A stretch of 46,140 bases of DNA from Dehalococcoidia bacterium (GCA_030605665.1 JAUWHW010000034.1:1-46140); one strand, 5' to 3'. Positions 1 through 7,714 are shown, counted from the stretch's first letter. Translations and numbers: made by a program. Notes: generated from the letters alone by a model not told the origin.

Positions 1-850
1 CAACTGCCCTATCCGGGGCAGTCCAGGTAATCATAGAGCCCTCCCCAGAAATCTCGCCATCATCGCATGCCCATTCGTAAACCAGTTTGCCGCTCGTGTC
101 TGAAACAATGCACTCAATGTCACAGCTTTTTGCTTTCCCGACTTTGTACCCTCCAGAGTATTCCTTCAAATATTCATGCCCCTTGGGAGTAACAATTAAC
201 TTTTCAATAACCGGCGGAGGATTGAGTGCTACGTTGATGGTCAGCAACCTTGTGTCTTCTTCACCATGGCCATCGGTAACTACAACTGTAATATCATAAA
301 GACCCACTGCGTCAGGAGCAGCCCAGGTAACAACCGAGCCTATCCCAGAAATATCACCTCCATCAGCCGACCACTTATAGATTAGCTCATCTCCATCGGG
401 GTCTTCAGCATTGCACTCAATACGACAACTACTTGAAGGGGTAACCCAATCCGTATCGGCTAACAAGCTGGTAATAGTCGGTGGACTATTGACCCTCACA
501 GTGATGGTTATAGAATCAGTAACTTCGCCCCCATTGCCATCAGTTACCTTGACCGTAATGTTATAGATACCTTCAGACTCAGTGGCAGTCCAGGTGACGA
601 TAGCTCCACCCCCATCTATATTGCCATCACTAGCAAGCCATTCATAGCTTAACTCATCACCATCCTCATCTGAAGCAATACACTCAATATAGCAACTCCC
701 TGAGGGTAGAATCGCCCCTGGCTCGGCTTTGAGATTAGTGATGACCGGCGGGTGGTTAGCTGGGACACAGCCGCCTATGAGAAAAATAATAATTACCAAA
801 ATAGCTAAACCAGCTCTCCATTTGTTCAGTTTAAAGAAGGTTGATTTCAT
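1..850 (-). CDS. Secreted lipoprotein with Ig/PKD-like repeats (partial, runs off left edge)
   Basis: The frame is open from an ATG at 850 to the left edge, so the C-terminus is missing. The start is preceded by an AGGAG Shine-Dalgarno six bases upstream. Residues 1-28 form a lipoprotein signal: basic N-terminus, hydrophobic stretch, then LIGGC with Cys28 as the lipidation site. Three homologous units of about 80 residues follow. They begin near NHPPVIT, NSPPTIT and NPPPVIE and carry the pattern SC-x-IEC, DGDEL-x-Y-x-W, VTWTAP and ITVxVTDG, typical of PKD or bacterial Ig-like beta sandwiches. Each unit contains a close Cys pair, so disulfides or metal binding are possible. A surface-anchored, extracellular role is inferred; no catalytic domain is visible in the part present. 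Confidence 0.85.
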   Translation of the reverse strand, partial: MKSTFFKLNKWRAGLAILVIIIFLIGGCVPANHPPVITNLKAEPGAILPSGSCYIECIASDEDGDELSYEWLASDGNIDGGGAIVTWTATESEGIYNITVKVTDGNGGEVTDSITITVRVNSPPTITSLLADTDWVTPSSSCRIECNAEDPDGDELIYKWSADGGDISGIGSVVTWAAPDAVGLYDITVVVTDGHGEEDTRLLTINVALNPPPVIEKLIVTPKGHEYLKEYSGGYKVGKAKSCDIECIVSDTSGKLVYEWACDDGEISGEGSMITWTAPDRAV

Positions 851-974
851 TCGAGCTCCTCTCTTTCCCCTGAAATTAGACACCTCATCCTAATTGGGTC
901 CCTTTGGTGAGTTTTTACTGGTTCGGTTCTCCCTGATTGTGCTTCTGTTCCCGTGGTTCTCCGCTAAAGATTTC

Positions 975-1625
975 TCATGGTTTGTGATGTCGCGCTTCCA
1001 ACCTTTCTTGGATTCTTATTCGTGTCTCCCCGCCCACGTTACTGAATTGAAGATTGAGCTCTTCTCGAAATTGTTCCATTTTATGCTTCCCTTGAATTCT
1101 CTCAATGGCGTTCTCCAAGCCAAAACTTGAATTCTCAATAGCTTTAAGAATTCCCTCGCTCGCCTGTTCTGGTGCCTTTTCTAATACGCTGGCTAAAACT
1201 TGTTGCTGGCGGAGGTGATTTTCCTTTAATTTTTCAATCAATGCCTCGACATCTTTACCTTCTTCTCTTGCTCTTTCCATCCATTGCATAGCTCTTTGAA
1301 ACTGCTCCTGGAATTTTTCACAGTGTTCCTCAGCAAGTTGGCATTCTCCTTTATCACACAGCTTCTTAATTGCTAACACATCCTCATTGGCAAATCTTAA
1401 TGCTAGCTTGGTTTTTTCTTGAGTATTAAAAGTGAAAAAAAGGCGAATGGCTCTTCCCCAACCCTTCATAAAGTAAAAAGGTGAATCGGGCAGAATACCA
1501 GGGTCTGAAACCTCGCCAATAGAAACAGTTTCCTCTCCTTGTTCTTGAGCCCGAACGGGAGTTACTGCAAATGCCAACCCGACGAGCAAAAGGCTAGTGA
1601 GGATAACTAAAATTTTTTTGTTCAT
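975..1625 (-). CDS. Secreted DUF5667-like helical protein
   Basis: 216 residues. An N-terminal signal peptide (about residues 1-27, ending VRAQ) is followed by a segment containing PDSPFYFMKGWGRAIRLFF, the hallmark opening of DUF5667 domains, and then long charged helices rich in Glu, Lys and Gln. Two cysteines (DKGECQLAEEHC) lie in the helical part. The start at 1625 has a purine-rich AGGAAGGA stretch just upstream. Members of this family are exported proteins of unknown function, often near sigma factors or anti-sigma factors; none is seen here. The gene lies downstream of the arsenic operon on the same strand, with a gap of about 140 bp. Its link to that operon is uncertain. Confidence 0.7.
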   Translation of the reverse strand: MNKKILVILTSLLLVGLAFAVTPVRAQEQGEETVSIGEVSDPGILPDSPFYFMKGWGRAIRLFFTFNTQEKTKLALRFANEDVLAIKKLCDKGECQLAEEHCEKFQEQFQRAMQWMERAREEGKDVEALIEKLKENHLRQQQVLASVLEKAPEQASEGILKAIENSSFGLENAIERIQGKHKMEQFREELNLQFSNVGGETRIRIQERLEARHHKP

Positions 1626-1766
1626 TATCTTTCCTTCCTTCTTTTAGTGCTTTATAACTGTGGCCTTCAAAATATACAACGGAAAAATGAACATTTGGTT
1701 TAGTCCTCAAGAATGTAAATCACCAAAGCAGCATACTCCTCATTGTTTATTCCCTTTGTCAAACAC

Positions 1767-2483
1767 TCAAGTCTGTATCCATAGCACCACATAGTATATT
1801 CCCACTCCTATAAAGATAATGGAAACCATCATACGGATGACTCTTTCAACGTGGGCAATCGCGTTGAGCCAGGTGGAAACCCTGGTTATGCCAGCAGCTA
1901 TAAGCGTGCCAAATACTAAAACAGGTAGTCCAGTGCCGATGGCAAATACCGCAGGTAGTGCCACACCGCCAGTGGATTTAAGGGCTAAAGGTATCAATAC
2001 TCCAAAGAATAGAACAGCGCTATAAGGGCAAAAGGCAAGGGCAAAAAGAGCACCTAGAAGGAATCCACCTATCATCCCCAAATCAGCGACCTTTCCCCCT
2101 ATTGAAGCTAGCTTCCCGCCTCCCAGGCTGAAAGAAAACCTGCCGATGTTCAGCATTATCAGCCCTACCACAATCAGAAGTGGCCCTAGGATTTGCTCAC
2201 CAAAATCCTGAAGAAATGAGGCAACTCCGGGGATTTCGAGACCAGCCACGATGATCAGGATGCCAAGGACAGAGTAGGAAAGCATGCGCCCCAACGTATA
2301 GAGTATTCCAGTCATAACAGCATACCTACGCTCTGTCACTTTGCGGCTAACATATGCTATGGCAGCAATGTTAGTGGCCATAGGACAGGGACTAATGGCA
2401 GTTAGCAGCCCCAGAAGCAGTGCTGAAAACACAGGGATATTAAAGCTCTCGGAAAGCTGGTGCACTATGCCACCAACATCCAT
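1767..2483 (-). CDS. arsG: ArsG-like permease, CcdA/DsbD membrane superfamily
   Basis: 238 residues, almost entirely hydrophobic, with about six membrane helices. It carries the paired Pro-Cys motifs of the CcdA/DsbD fold: SPCPMATNIA near residue 32 and AFCPYSAVLFFGV near residue 150. The SPCP-ATN motif resembles the ArsG family, which has been assigned to efflux of trivalent aromatic arsenicals in anaerobes. It directly follows the ArsF-like gene, whose stop overlaps its start by one base, and is the last gene of the arsR-led operon. The role, either exporting arsenicals or passing electrons across the membrane to the extracytoplasmic ArsF-like thioredoxin, is inferred from family and context. 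A plain CcdA-like electron carrier is the alternative. Confidence 0.8.
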   Translation of the reverse strand: MDVGGIVHQLSESFNIPVFSALLLGLLTAISPCPMATNIAAIAYVSRKVTERRYAVMTGILYTLGRMLSYSVLGILIIVAGLEIPGVASFLQDFGEQILGPLLIVVGLIMLNIGRFSFSLGGGKLASIGGKVADLGMIGGFLLGALFALAFCPYSAVLFFGVLIPLALKSTGGVALPAVFAIGTGLPVLVFGTLIAAGITRVSTWLNAIAHVERVIRMMVSIIFIGVGIYYVVLWIQT

Positions 2484-2941
2484 CAGCTTACCTCTTTGAG
2501 GCTTTTCTCAATCTTGCTCCTCACTGCCTCGACGAATGCCTCATCATTGCCCAGGAGGAACCAGATATCCCTCACCTCTTCAATGTGGTCGGTGCCGTCT
2601 CTCATCGTATTGATAAACAGGGATGAGGTAAAAGCACCATATTTCTTGACGATGGCAGCGTTTTCCTTTATATTAACCGCCTTAAAAATTACCTTGCCAC
2701 TAGCCAGTTCATCGGCAAGGTAAGTTTCCACTGTATACCGGATTCCATCTTCCGCATAGAGGCACCCATAGCAGCGTTGCGTCCGATGAAAATAGACAAC
2801 CTCAACCCTGTCAGCCGCCACTGAAGGCGTATATGATGTTGAAGGGGCTATAGGAGCAGGACTTCCACAGGAGCAAAGCAATCCGACTACTAGCATGAGA
2901 AGCAAAGGGATCCACCCCTTTGGGTTGACTAGTGTATTCAT
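2483..2941 (-). CDS. arsF: ArsF-like thioredoxin-fold lipoprotein
   Basis: 152 residues. The N-terminus is a lipoprotein signal ending LLCSC (Cys25), so the mature protein should sit outside the membrane. The body is a thioredoxin-like fold with a redox pair CYGC near residue 60, in VVYFHRTQRCYGC, and resembles the ArsF family annotated as a subunit of nitrophenyl-arsenical reduction. It lies between the three cytoplasmic thioredoxin-like genes and ArsG, with 1-bp spacing on either side, as expected for translational coupling. The likely role is redox handling of arsenicals or electron relay with the CcdA-like partner. Exact substrate is not shown by the sequence. Confidence 0.75.
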   Translation of the reverse strand: MNTLVNPKGWIPLLLMLVVGLLCSCGSPAPIAPSTSYTPSVAADRVEVVYFHRTQRCYGCLYAEDGIRYTVETYLADELASGKVIFKAVNIKENAAIVKKYGAFTSSLFINTMRDGTDHIEEVRDIWFLLGNDEAFVEAVRSKIEKSLKEVS

Positions 2942-2942
2942 T

Positions 2943-3206
2943 TTATTCCAGTCCAGCTTCCCGCAGAGCGGAAATTAAGGACTCTTTACTGGGGCAGACC
3001 CCCATTATTCTAACTAGCTCTCCAACAACTACTGCCGGTGCTGCGGTTAGGTTGTATTCCTCAAACAACTCGTTGTGCCCTTTATAAGTAATTACCTCCA
3101 CCTTATCTCCAAATTCCTCTTCGATCTCCTTGAGTAATTTGGACAGGCTGACACCACCGGAGCAGGTTGGGATTGATAAAAACGCCTCTATCTTTACTTT
3201 GTTCAT
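2943..3206 (-). CDS. Thioredoxin-fold miniprotein lacking a CxxC
   Basis: 87 residues from the ATG at 3206, which overlaps the upstream stop in an ATGA tetranucleotide; a longer in-frame start at 3254 would lie inside the neighbouring gene and is unlikely. The sequence follows the glutaredoxin/thioredoxin-like pattern: beta strand MNKVKIEAF, then PTCSGGVSLSKLLKEI in place of the redox helix, a cis-Pro region TAAPAVVVGE, and a C-terminal helix. Only one Cys is present at the active-site position (TCSGG), plus a Cys in GVCPS shared with its neighbour, so dithiol chemistry at the usual site seems lost. It is the third of three tandem paralogs in the arsenic operon. Confidence 0.75.
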   Translation of the reverse strand: MNKVKIEAFLSIPTCSGGVSLSKLLKEIEEEFGDKVEVITYKGHNELFEEYNLTAAPAVVVGELVRIMGVCPSKESLISALREAGLE

Positions 3207-3466
3207 AGACCGCCCTCCCTTAATGCATTGTCTAAAGTGGTTCGGCTGGGACATATCCCTTCAATTCTTATCTTCTCGTTAATGACAACTGCCGGCACAC
3301 AAGCAAGCTTATACTCCTCAAATTTAGCTGTGGCTTCCTCTCCAATAAGTTTGATTACCTCCAGCTTGTCCTTATATTTTCGGGCAAACTCGTCTGCAAG
3401 CGCTAGAATAGCAAGGCACCCCGGGCAGGGTGGGTCTCCGCTGAATACTTCCATTTTTACTGTCAT
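3203..3466 (-). CDS. Thioredoxin-fold miniprotein (CPGC type)
   Basis: 87 residues. The active-site region reads DPPCPGCLAILAL, a clear CxxC redox pair near residues 14-17, followed by the cis-Pro region LACVPAVVINEK and a GICPS motif. The size matches thioredoxin-like/redox-active disulfide proteins rather than full thioredoxins (about 105 residues). It overlaps both neighbours by four bases (ATGA at each junction), so the three small genes are translationally coupled. A cytoplasmic thiol-redox role in support of arsenic reduction or transport is inferred from the operon. Confidence 0.78.
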   Translation of the reverse strand: MTVKMEVFSGDPPCPGCLAILALADEFARKYKDKLEVIKLIGEEATAKFEEYKLACVPAVVINEKIRIEGICPSRTTLDNALREGGL

Positions 3467-3729
3467 GACTCACCTCCTAACTCTTTCTTAATTACCTTTT
3501 CTAATTCACCTGCGGAGATGATTTTTCCTGTAGCTATAACCCTGTCATTTATTACCACACCAGGTGTAAGCATAATGCCATATCTCCTTCCTTCATCAGA
3601 TATGGCAGGAAATTTGGCTACCTCTACCTGCCCGGGATACCTCTCGGCCACCTTGATGGCTACTTTCTCCACCTCCTTACATTTCGCACAGGCAGGCGTG
3701 GAGTGAAAAACTTTTAATGTAACCTTCAT
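3463..3729 (-). CDS. Thioredoxin-fold miniprotein (CAKC type)
   Basis: 88 residues with CAKC near residues 14-17 (TPACAKCKEVEK), a cis-Pro region MLTPGVVINDRV and a C-terminal helix. It resembles the small thioredoxin family proteins often encoded beside ArsP/YraQ-type permeases. It starts about 37 bp downstream of the permease stop and its own stop overlaps the next start by four bases. The upstream sequence has AGGAGGT a few bases before the ATG. Likely a cytoplasmic disulfide carrier of the arsenic operon; the partner is unknown. Confidence 0.78.
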   Translation of the reverse strand: MKVTLKVFHSTPACAKCKEVEKVAIKVAERYPGQVEVAKFPAISDEGRRYGIMLTPGVVINDRVIATGKIISAGELEKVIKKELGGES

Positions 3730-3766
3730 TTATACTACCTCCTTAAATTTTTTATTTACTTTTTCT

Positions 3767-4810
3767 TCATGAAAAGATGAAACCGGCTACCCAGCCCACA
3801 AGGGTTCCCATGATAATGATAACCGGGATGTAAACCAGAGCCTTCTTAAATCCAAATACCTTTCCTATAGCCAGCCAGTTAGGCAGGCTGATGCCTGGAC
3901 CGGTAAGTAGCAAAGCTAAAGCGGGGCCTTTGCCCATTCCCAACCCCACTAGAGTATCCACAAATGGAGCCTCAGTCATAGTAGCAAAGTAGGTTACCGC
4001 CCCAATCATAGTGGCCAGGAAAGATTGTCTTAGCCCGGCTCCACCCAGCCAGGTTTCTATCCATTCTTGTGGCAGAACAGCACCGATAATCCCAACTATA
4101 AACACGCCAATTAGAAGGAGAGGGAGTATTGTGCGCACAAACCACCACGACTCTTTTAACCACCCCTTGATCTCACCCCAGCTTTTAACTCTCCAGGCAT
4201 AAAGAGCAGCTACTGCTGTCGCTCCTGCCCATACATAAACCTTACTTAAGTAAGAGCCTCCTCTCACGGCATAATTGGGCGCCAGAAGGGTAGCAACTAA
4301 CAATAAGAGCAGGATAATGTCCTTTCTAGTCATCATCCTTCCACCGGAAGCCTGGATAGTTAGCGCCCTCTCTTGCTCTTCCTTGCGGAAGACAAGGAAC
4401 ATCACTGTACCAACAATGAAAGAGACTGATAGGGCAGCTACTACTCTAGCTATAACCATTTGGGACCCGAGAATTGAACCGGTGTAGACCAGAGCTAATA
4501 TATTAGCTGCTGGAGCGACCCAGAGGAGGATGAAAGCGGGGCCAATTCCAGCCCCTCCATGATAAATGCCGCTAGCAACAGGGATGACAGTGCACGAGCA
4601 GACTGACACAAAGAAACTTCCGCCGCCAGCAATGGCAAAGGATTTAATCTTGCTGGCAGCGCTGCCCAGATAGCTAATGATTGTTTCTCGGGAAACAAAG
4701 GATACTATTGCCCCAGCTAAGAGGAATGCCGGAACAAGGCATGTGAGCACATGCAAGGCAACATATTCCTTCAGGGCATTTAGTCCGGCCAGTAAAAGTT
4801 GTTCAGCCAT
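3767..4810 (-). CDS. ArsP/YraQ-type permease (PF03773 family)
   Basis: 347 residues with eight or more predicted membrane helices. The motif CSCTVIPVASGIYHGGAGIG (about residues 71-90) and the C-terminal TEAPFVDTLVGLGMGKGPA are characteristic of the predicted permease family PF03773. That family includes ArsP, an efflux permease for trivalent organoarsenicals. It is the first structural gene after arsR, about 58 bp downstream, and is followed by the thioredoxin-like trio. The operon makes arsenical efflux plausible, but PF03773 members also occur with other metals and thiol proteins, so the substrate is inferred. The CSC motif supplies vicinal thiols that could bind As(III). Confidence 0.8.
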   Translation of the reverse strand: MAEQLLLAGLNALKEYVALHVLTCLVPAFLLAGAIVSFVSRETIISYLGSAASKIKSFAIAGGGSFFVSVCSCTVIPVASGIYHGGAGIGPAFILLWVAPAANILALVYTGSILGSQMVIARVVAALSVSFIVGTVMFLVFRKEEQERALTIQASGGRMMTRKDIILLLLLVATLLAPNYAVRGGSYLSKVYVWAGATAVAALYAWRVKSWGEIKGWLKESWWFVRTILPLLLIGVFIVGIIGAVLPQEWIETWLGGAGLRQSFLATMIGAVTYFATMTEAPFVDTLVGLGMGKGPALALLLTGPGISLPNWLAIGKVFGFKKALVYIPVIIIMGTLVGWVAGFIFS

Positions 4811-4868
4811 CTGATTTCCTCATAAGTATTTATGCACATAACCAAATATAATTGCCAAAAAAGAAAAA

Positions 4869-5219
4869 TTATTTGCGTACTGCTCTGGGACCAATTCGCA
4901 CAGCGTGGCTTAGCCTCTCTCTGTCCTGATATATAATCTCTCCGTCAGCAAGGGAACCACGGAGCATTTCAGCTAAAGAGGCAGCATACCTATTCATCGT
5001 TTGCTCATCCGTAGAATAGATTATCCATAGCCCCTCTCTTCTAGACTTAATAAAGCCGGCATCTTCAAGGATACCCAGGTTGCGTGAGGCGCGGGACTGT
5101 GAGATATCCAGTGCTTGCATTATCTCGCAAACGCAGCATTCTCTTTCTAGGAGGACTTTCAAAATCCTGATTCTGGTTTCGTCAGACAAAGCCCTAAAAA
5201 TTTTGACTAGGTCCCGCAT
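4869..5219 (-). CDS. arsR: ArsR/SmtB-family metalloregulator
   Basis: 116 residues with a winged-helix fold. The ALSDETRIRILKVLL entry helix and the recognition region DISQSRASRNLGILEDAGFI are classic for ArsR. The cluster CCVCE (Cys28, Cys29, Cys31) lies at the position of the As(III)-binding cysteines of E. coli-type ArsR (ELCVCDL), supporting arsenite or antimonite sensing. As known for the family, the apo-dimer would repress and metalloid binding would release DNA. The gene heads the operon and is transcribed away from 5412, with a shared regulatory region containing a palindrome (see 5238-5257). Confidence 0.88.
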   Translation of the reverse strand: MRDLVKIFRALSDETRIRILKVLLERECCVCEIMQALDISQSRASRNLGILEDAGFIKSRREGLWIIYSTDEQTMNRYAASLAEMLRGSLADGEIIYQDRERLSHAVRIGPRAVRK

Positions 5220-5231
5220 GCTCTAAATTCC

Positions 5232-5260
5232 TTGACTATATGCACATTCCCGCATATAAT
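5232..5260 (+). promoter_or_regulatory. Sigma-70-like promoter toward the DsbD-like gene
   Basis: TTGACT at 5232-5237 and TATAAT at 5255-5260 are separated by exactly 17 bases. The promoter points to the gene starting at 5412, giving a leader of roughly 145 nt. The spacer and the -10 contain the palindrome described separately, so ArsR binding would block it. Confidence 0.7.
5238..5257. promoter_or_regulatory. Candidate ArsR operator palindrome
   Basis: ATATGC at 5238-5243 and GCATAT at 5252-5257 form a perfect inverted repeat around an 8-bp centre. It overlaps the spacer and -10 of the rightward promoter and the -10/+1 region of the leftward one. The position and symmetry fit an ArsR-family operator; binding is inferred. 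Confidence 0.6.
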
Positions 5261-5284
5261 ATCGCGGTGAGGTTTCTCTGTCAA
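5256..5284 (-). promoter_or_regulatory. Sigma-70-like promoter for the arsR operon
   Basis: On the minus strand, TTGACA (5284-5279) and TATTAT (5261-5256) are 17 bases apart and face arsR, giving a short leader of about 30 nt. It overlaps the rightward promoter back to back. Confidence 0.68.
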
Positions 5285-5411
5285 CAGCCTCTTATGGCAC
5301 TGAATAAAATTCCGGAAGAAGCTAAAAGAAGCGGAATGTTGCCATTTTCTGGTTGTTAGAGCTAAACTTCAGAAGCAAAACGGCGTTTACTAATACAATA
5401 AATAAAAACAT

Positions 5412-6602
5412 ATGTGGACTAAATTCTGGAGAAAATTTTATCAAGACTCCTTCAAGCGATACCTAGTCGTATCTTTAATAGTCTTAGGTGTAGTCCTTCT
5501 ATTTACGGGTCAGGAACCTGCAAAACCAATTACAGGTGAAGGTCTTGAGGTTCACTTCTTTTACCTTCCAGCCTGTTCACATTGTGATGAACAAGACCCA
5601 TTTAATAAAAAGTTAGCCAATACATACCCTTCAATTTATTTTACTTATCACAATGCTGGGGAACCTGAAAAGGCCGCTTTGTTATTAAAAATGCTGGCAG
5701 ATGCAGGAGCAAAAGACGAGCTAGAATTCCCGGTAACAATTTTCGAGGGGCAAGTTTTTCTCGGTTGGGAATCAAGGGAAACAACTGGCGCGAAAATCGA
5801 GGAAGTCTTACAACAATGCTTAGCAGGCAATTGCCCTGAAGCAGGTGTGAAAGAGCAGGAAGATAAGATAGCATTGCCTATAATAGGTACGATAAGGCTT
5901 TCAGACTATTCCCTTCCCAGTTTGGCTGTAATTCTGGGGCTTGTTGATGGCTTCAATCCTTGTGCCCTGTGGGTGCTTGCCTACCTCATATCCTTAGTAA
6001 TAACCTTAAAAGACAAAAGAAAAATATGGCTGATTGTTGGCTCCTTTGTTTTCGCCTCAGGGGTGTTATATTTCCTCTTTATGACAGCGTGGCTTAATGC
6101 TTTCCTGCTAATCGGTTATTTCAGGCCAGTGACAATAGTGATTGGTTTAGCAGCCCTGGGCGGGGGGATACTAAATATAAAGGAATTCATAAAGACAAAG
6201 GGGGCTATTGTCTGTGAAGTCGGAGATGAAGAGTCCAGAAAGAAAACCATGACCAGAATAGAGAAGGTTGTCCTTTCCCCCTTAACCTTAGCCACGATAG
6301 CAGGAATTGTAGTTCTTGCTTTTGTGGTAAATTCTATTGAATTCCTCTGCTCTGCAGCGCTTCCGGCGATTTTTACTCACGTTCTATCTTTAAGTAATCT
6401 TTCAACTCTTCGATATTATGCCTACATCCTGCTATATGATTTCTTTTTTATGCTTACTGCTTTCATTATTTTTGGCTCGGCTGCTTTTGCTATGACTTCA
6501 AGCGTGGGAGACAGATTCGCAAAGTATTGCAGACCATTAGGTGGGACGATACTGCTCATTCTGGGTGTATTACTCCTTTTTGCCCCACATCTGTTACCTT
6601 AA
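5412..6602 (+). CDS. Thioredoxin domain fused to CcdA/DsbD-like membrane domain
   Basis: 396 residues. An N-terminal membrane anchor (about residues 16-33) is followed by an extracytoplasmic thioredoxin-like domain with CSHC in FFYLPACSHCDEQDPF (about residues 49-64). A CcdA-like domain of about six helices follows, with the two conserved cysteines in VDGFNPCALWVLAY and SIEFLCSAALP. In DsbD-type proteins these cysteines carry electrons across the membrane to the external thioredoxin domain, so a membrane thiol-disulfide relay is likely. No clear Shine-Dalgarno precedes the ATG. The gene diverges from arsR over a shared palindrome, so co-regulation by ArsR is probable and a link to reductive arsenical handling is suggested. 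Confidence 0.8.
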   Translation: MWTKFWRKFYQDSFKRYLVVSLIVLGVVLLFTGQEPAKPITGEGLEVHFFYLPACSHCDEQDPFNKKLANTYPSIYFTYHNAGEPEKAALLLKMLADAGAKDELEFPVTIFEGQVFLGWESRETTGAKIEEVLQQCLAGNCPEAGVKEQEDKIALPIIGTIRLSDYSLPSLAVILGLVDGFNPCALWVLAYLISLVITLKDKRKIWLIVGSFVFASGVLYFLFMTAWLNAFLLIGYFRPVTIVIGLAALGGGILNIKEFIKTKGAIVCEVGDEESRKKTMTRIEKVVLSPLTLATIAGIVVLAFVVNSIEFLCSAALPAIFTHVLSLSNLSTLRYYAYILLYDFFFMLTAFIIFGSAAFAMTSSVGDRFAKYCRPLGGTILLILGVLLLFAPHLLP

Positions 6603-6612
6603 TTGAAAAGAC

Positions 6613-6760
6613 TGTTTATTTTGTCACCCTGAGCGGCAGCGAAGGGTCTAGATTCTTCGCGGAGTTTATCCTGAGCGTTATCAGATTCTTCCCCTTCACT
6701 TCGTTCAGGGCTTCGGCTCACACGCTCAGAATGACAGCAAGCGAAGGGCTCAGAATGATA
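6613..6760 (-). repeat. Dispersed intergenic repeat, copy 1
   Basis: On the minus strand it contains GTCATTCTGAGCG, GAAGAATCT and CCTTCGCT modules and ends in CAGGGTGACAAAATAAAC, the same ending as the copy at 26105-26259. It has no coding sense; short reading frames across it are artefacts. Confidence 0.75.
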
Positions 6761-6790
6761 TAGAGGTGGTGTTACTGAACAGCCTTTTAA

Positions 6791-6820
6791 TTGAAAATGC
6801 TGGCAAATATCAAGTATAAT
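6791..6820 (+). promoter_or_regulatory. Promoter of tRNA-His (originally perhaps tRNA-His/tRNA-Arg)
   Basis: TTGAAA at 6791-6796 and TATAAT at 6815-6820 with an 18-bp spacer, ending 12 bp before the tRNA. Confidence 0.6.
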
Positions 6821-6832
6821 ATCTATGTTTGT

Positions 6833-6906
6833 GGTGAGCGTAGCCCAGTGGTTAAGGCGCCAGGTTGTGGCCCTGGAGATCGTGGGTTCAAATCCCACCG
6901 TTCACC
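6833..6906 (+). tRNA. tRNA-His (anticodon GTG)
   Basis: The cloverleaf can be drawn by hand. G-1 at 6833 faces C73 at 6906. The acceptor GTGAGCG pairs with CGTTCAC, the anticodon stem is CCAGG/CCTGG with loop TTGTGGC (anticodon 6867-6869), and the T-arm is GTGGG-TTCAAAT-CCCAC. The extra G-1:C73 pair is diagnostic of tRNA-His. No CCA is encoded. Only three bases separate it from the tRNA-Arg fragment. Confidence 0.95.
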
Positions 6907-6908
6907 CT

Positions 6909-6948
6909 TGCGCCTATAGCTCAGCGGACAAGAGCACCGGTCTTCGGA
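6909..6948 (+). repeat. attL: duplicated 5' half of tRNA-Arg (40-bp direct repeat)
   Basis: Identical over 40 bp to 12912-12951. It covers the tRNA-Arg 5' end through the anticodon loop (…CCGGTCTTCGGA) and then diverges. No 3' half follows, so it is a tRNA pseudogene created by integration. Confidence 0.88.
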
Positions 6949-7211
6949 GGATGAGCCAAGCACGACGTCCCATATGGTCTGAGATGGTCCCGCTGGCTGC
7001 ACCGACACCCCAAACTACGATGGGACACAGCTAACCACAAAGGCTACCAACGACGGAAAGCGGCGCGGGGAGCGTCAAAATACCAGCTACGGCTTGAGCG
7101 TGAGCCTATGAAGTGTTTAGTTGTTGGACGGGGCGATCGGCTAGAAGGGTTCTTTGAGCCACTTTTTATTGTTGGGTCGGTATAAAACTCGCCCGACCTT
7201 TAAAGCCTACA
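6949..7211. other. Non-coding left end of island
   Basis: About 260 bp without a recognisable gene. It holds a long-range inverted pair (GTCCCAT near 6968 and ATGGGAC near 7019) and a stem GGTCGG/CCGACC near 7174-7198. That stem could act as a weak terminator for the gene ending at 7212, but it lacks a proper T-run. No tRNA 3' half is present. Confidence 0.4.
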
Positions 7212-7616
7212 TTATTGACCATGTTCAGGTATCAAGAGTGCAATAACACGCCTTGATATTTCTGGATTGAACTCCTCATAAAGAGTTATATTTCTTACAG
7301 GATATCTGTCCCCGACCTGCCCTACATGATCGCTGCCTCTCCACAACCACCTGACTCTCAGACATGCTTGCCCCAGATCCGGAGCGGAGAAAATTTCGTC
7401 ATCCGTAACTATACCAACAGCTTTTATTATTAAACCTTCCGAAGGTGGGTGAGCCTTTATATAAATTATGTCTCCGATTTTTATGTGCCTTAACGCTTTA
7501 TGTAGTGGTCGAGCATCCTCTTCTGACCATCCAATACATGCAGCGTGGCTTGACACAAAACTATCAGTCATATCATCGGTCCCACCATAGAAAGCGCCCA
7601 AGCCAAATACAGCCAC
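7212..7616 (-). CDS. Small PUA/EVE-like protein (tentative)
   Basis: 134 residues from a GTG start with AGGAGG ten bases upstream. The central part HIKIGDIIYIKAHPP…GLIIKAVGIVTDDE looks like the beta-barrel core of PUA/EVE/ASCH-type domains, which bind modified nucleobases or RNA, but identity is not certain. Aromatic and Trp residues (VRWLWRG) near the C-terminal half are compatible with a base-binding pocket. It is the leftmost cargo gene of the island, next to the interrupted nuclease. EVE-like proteins are frequent partners of modification-dependent restriction systems, which would fit this context; this is inference. Confidence 0.55.
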   Translation of the reverse strand: MAVFGLGAFYGGTDDMTDSFVSSHAACIGWSEEDARPLHKALRHIKIGDIIYIKAHPPSEGLIIKAVGIVTDDEIFSAPDLGQACLRVRWLWRGSDHVGQVGDRYPVRNITLYEEFNPEISRRVIALLIPEHGQ

Positions 7617-7714
7617 TAACGGTTAACCTCCTTTATTATTGAACTATCGCCACTTCATTAAACAATCACAGAGGTATTGTTCAAGTAACAACACTTCATC
7701 GAGACCTCTCTATA

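Noticed and set aside
894..1130. Plus-strand frame opposite the DUF5667-like gene
   Set aside because: It is antisense to a clearly coding frame with a signal peptide and has no start signal of its own.
6599..6898. Reading frames over the repeat and tRNA-His
   Set aside because: They translate repeat and tRNA sequence, a common artefact.
6909..7211. Group I intron in the tRNA-Arg anticodon loop
   Set aside because: No group I core motifs are recognised and no tRNA 3' half follows; the 40-bp repeat at 12912 explains the junction as an attachment site.
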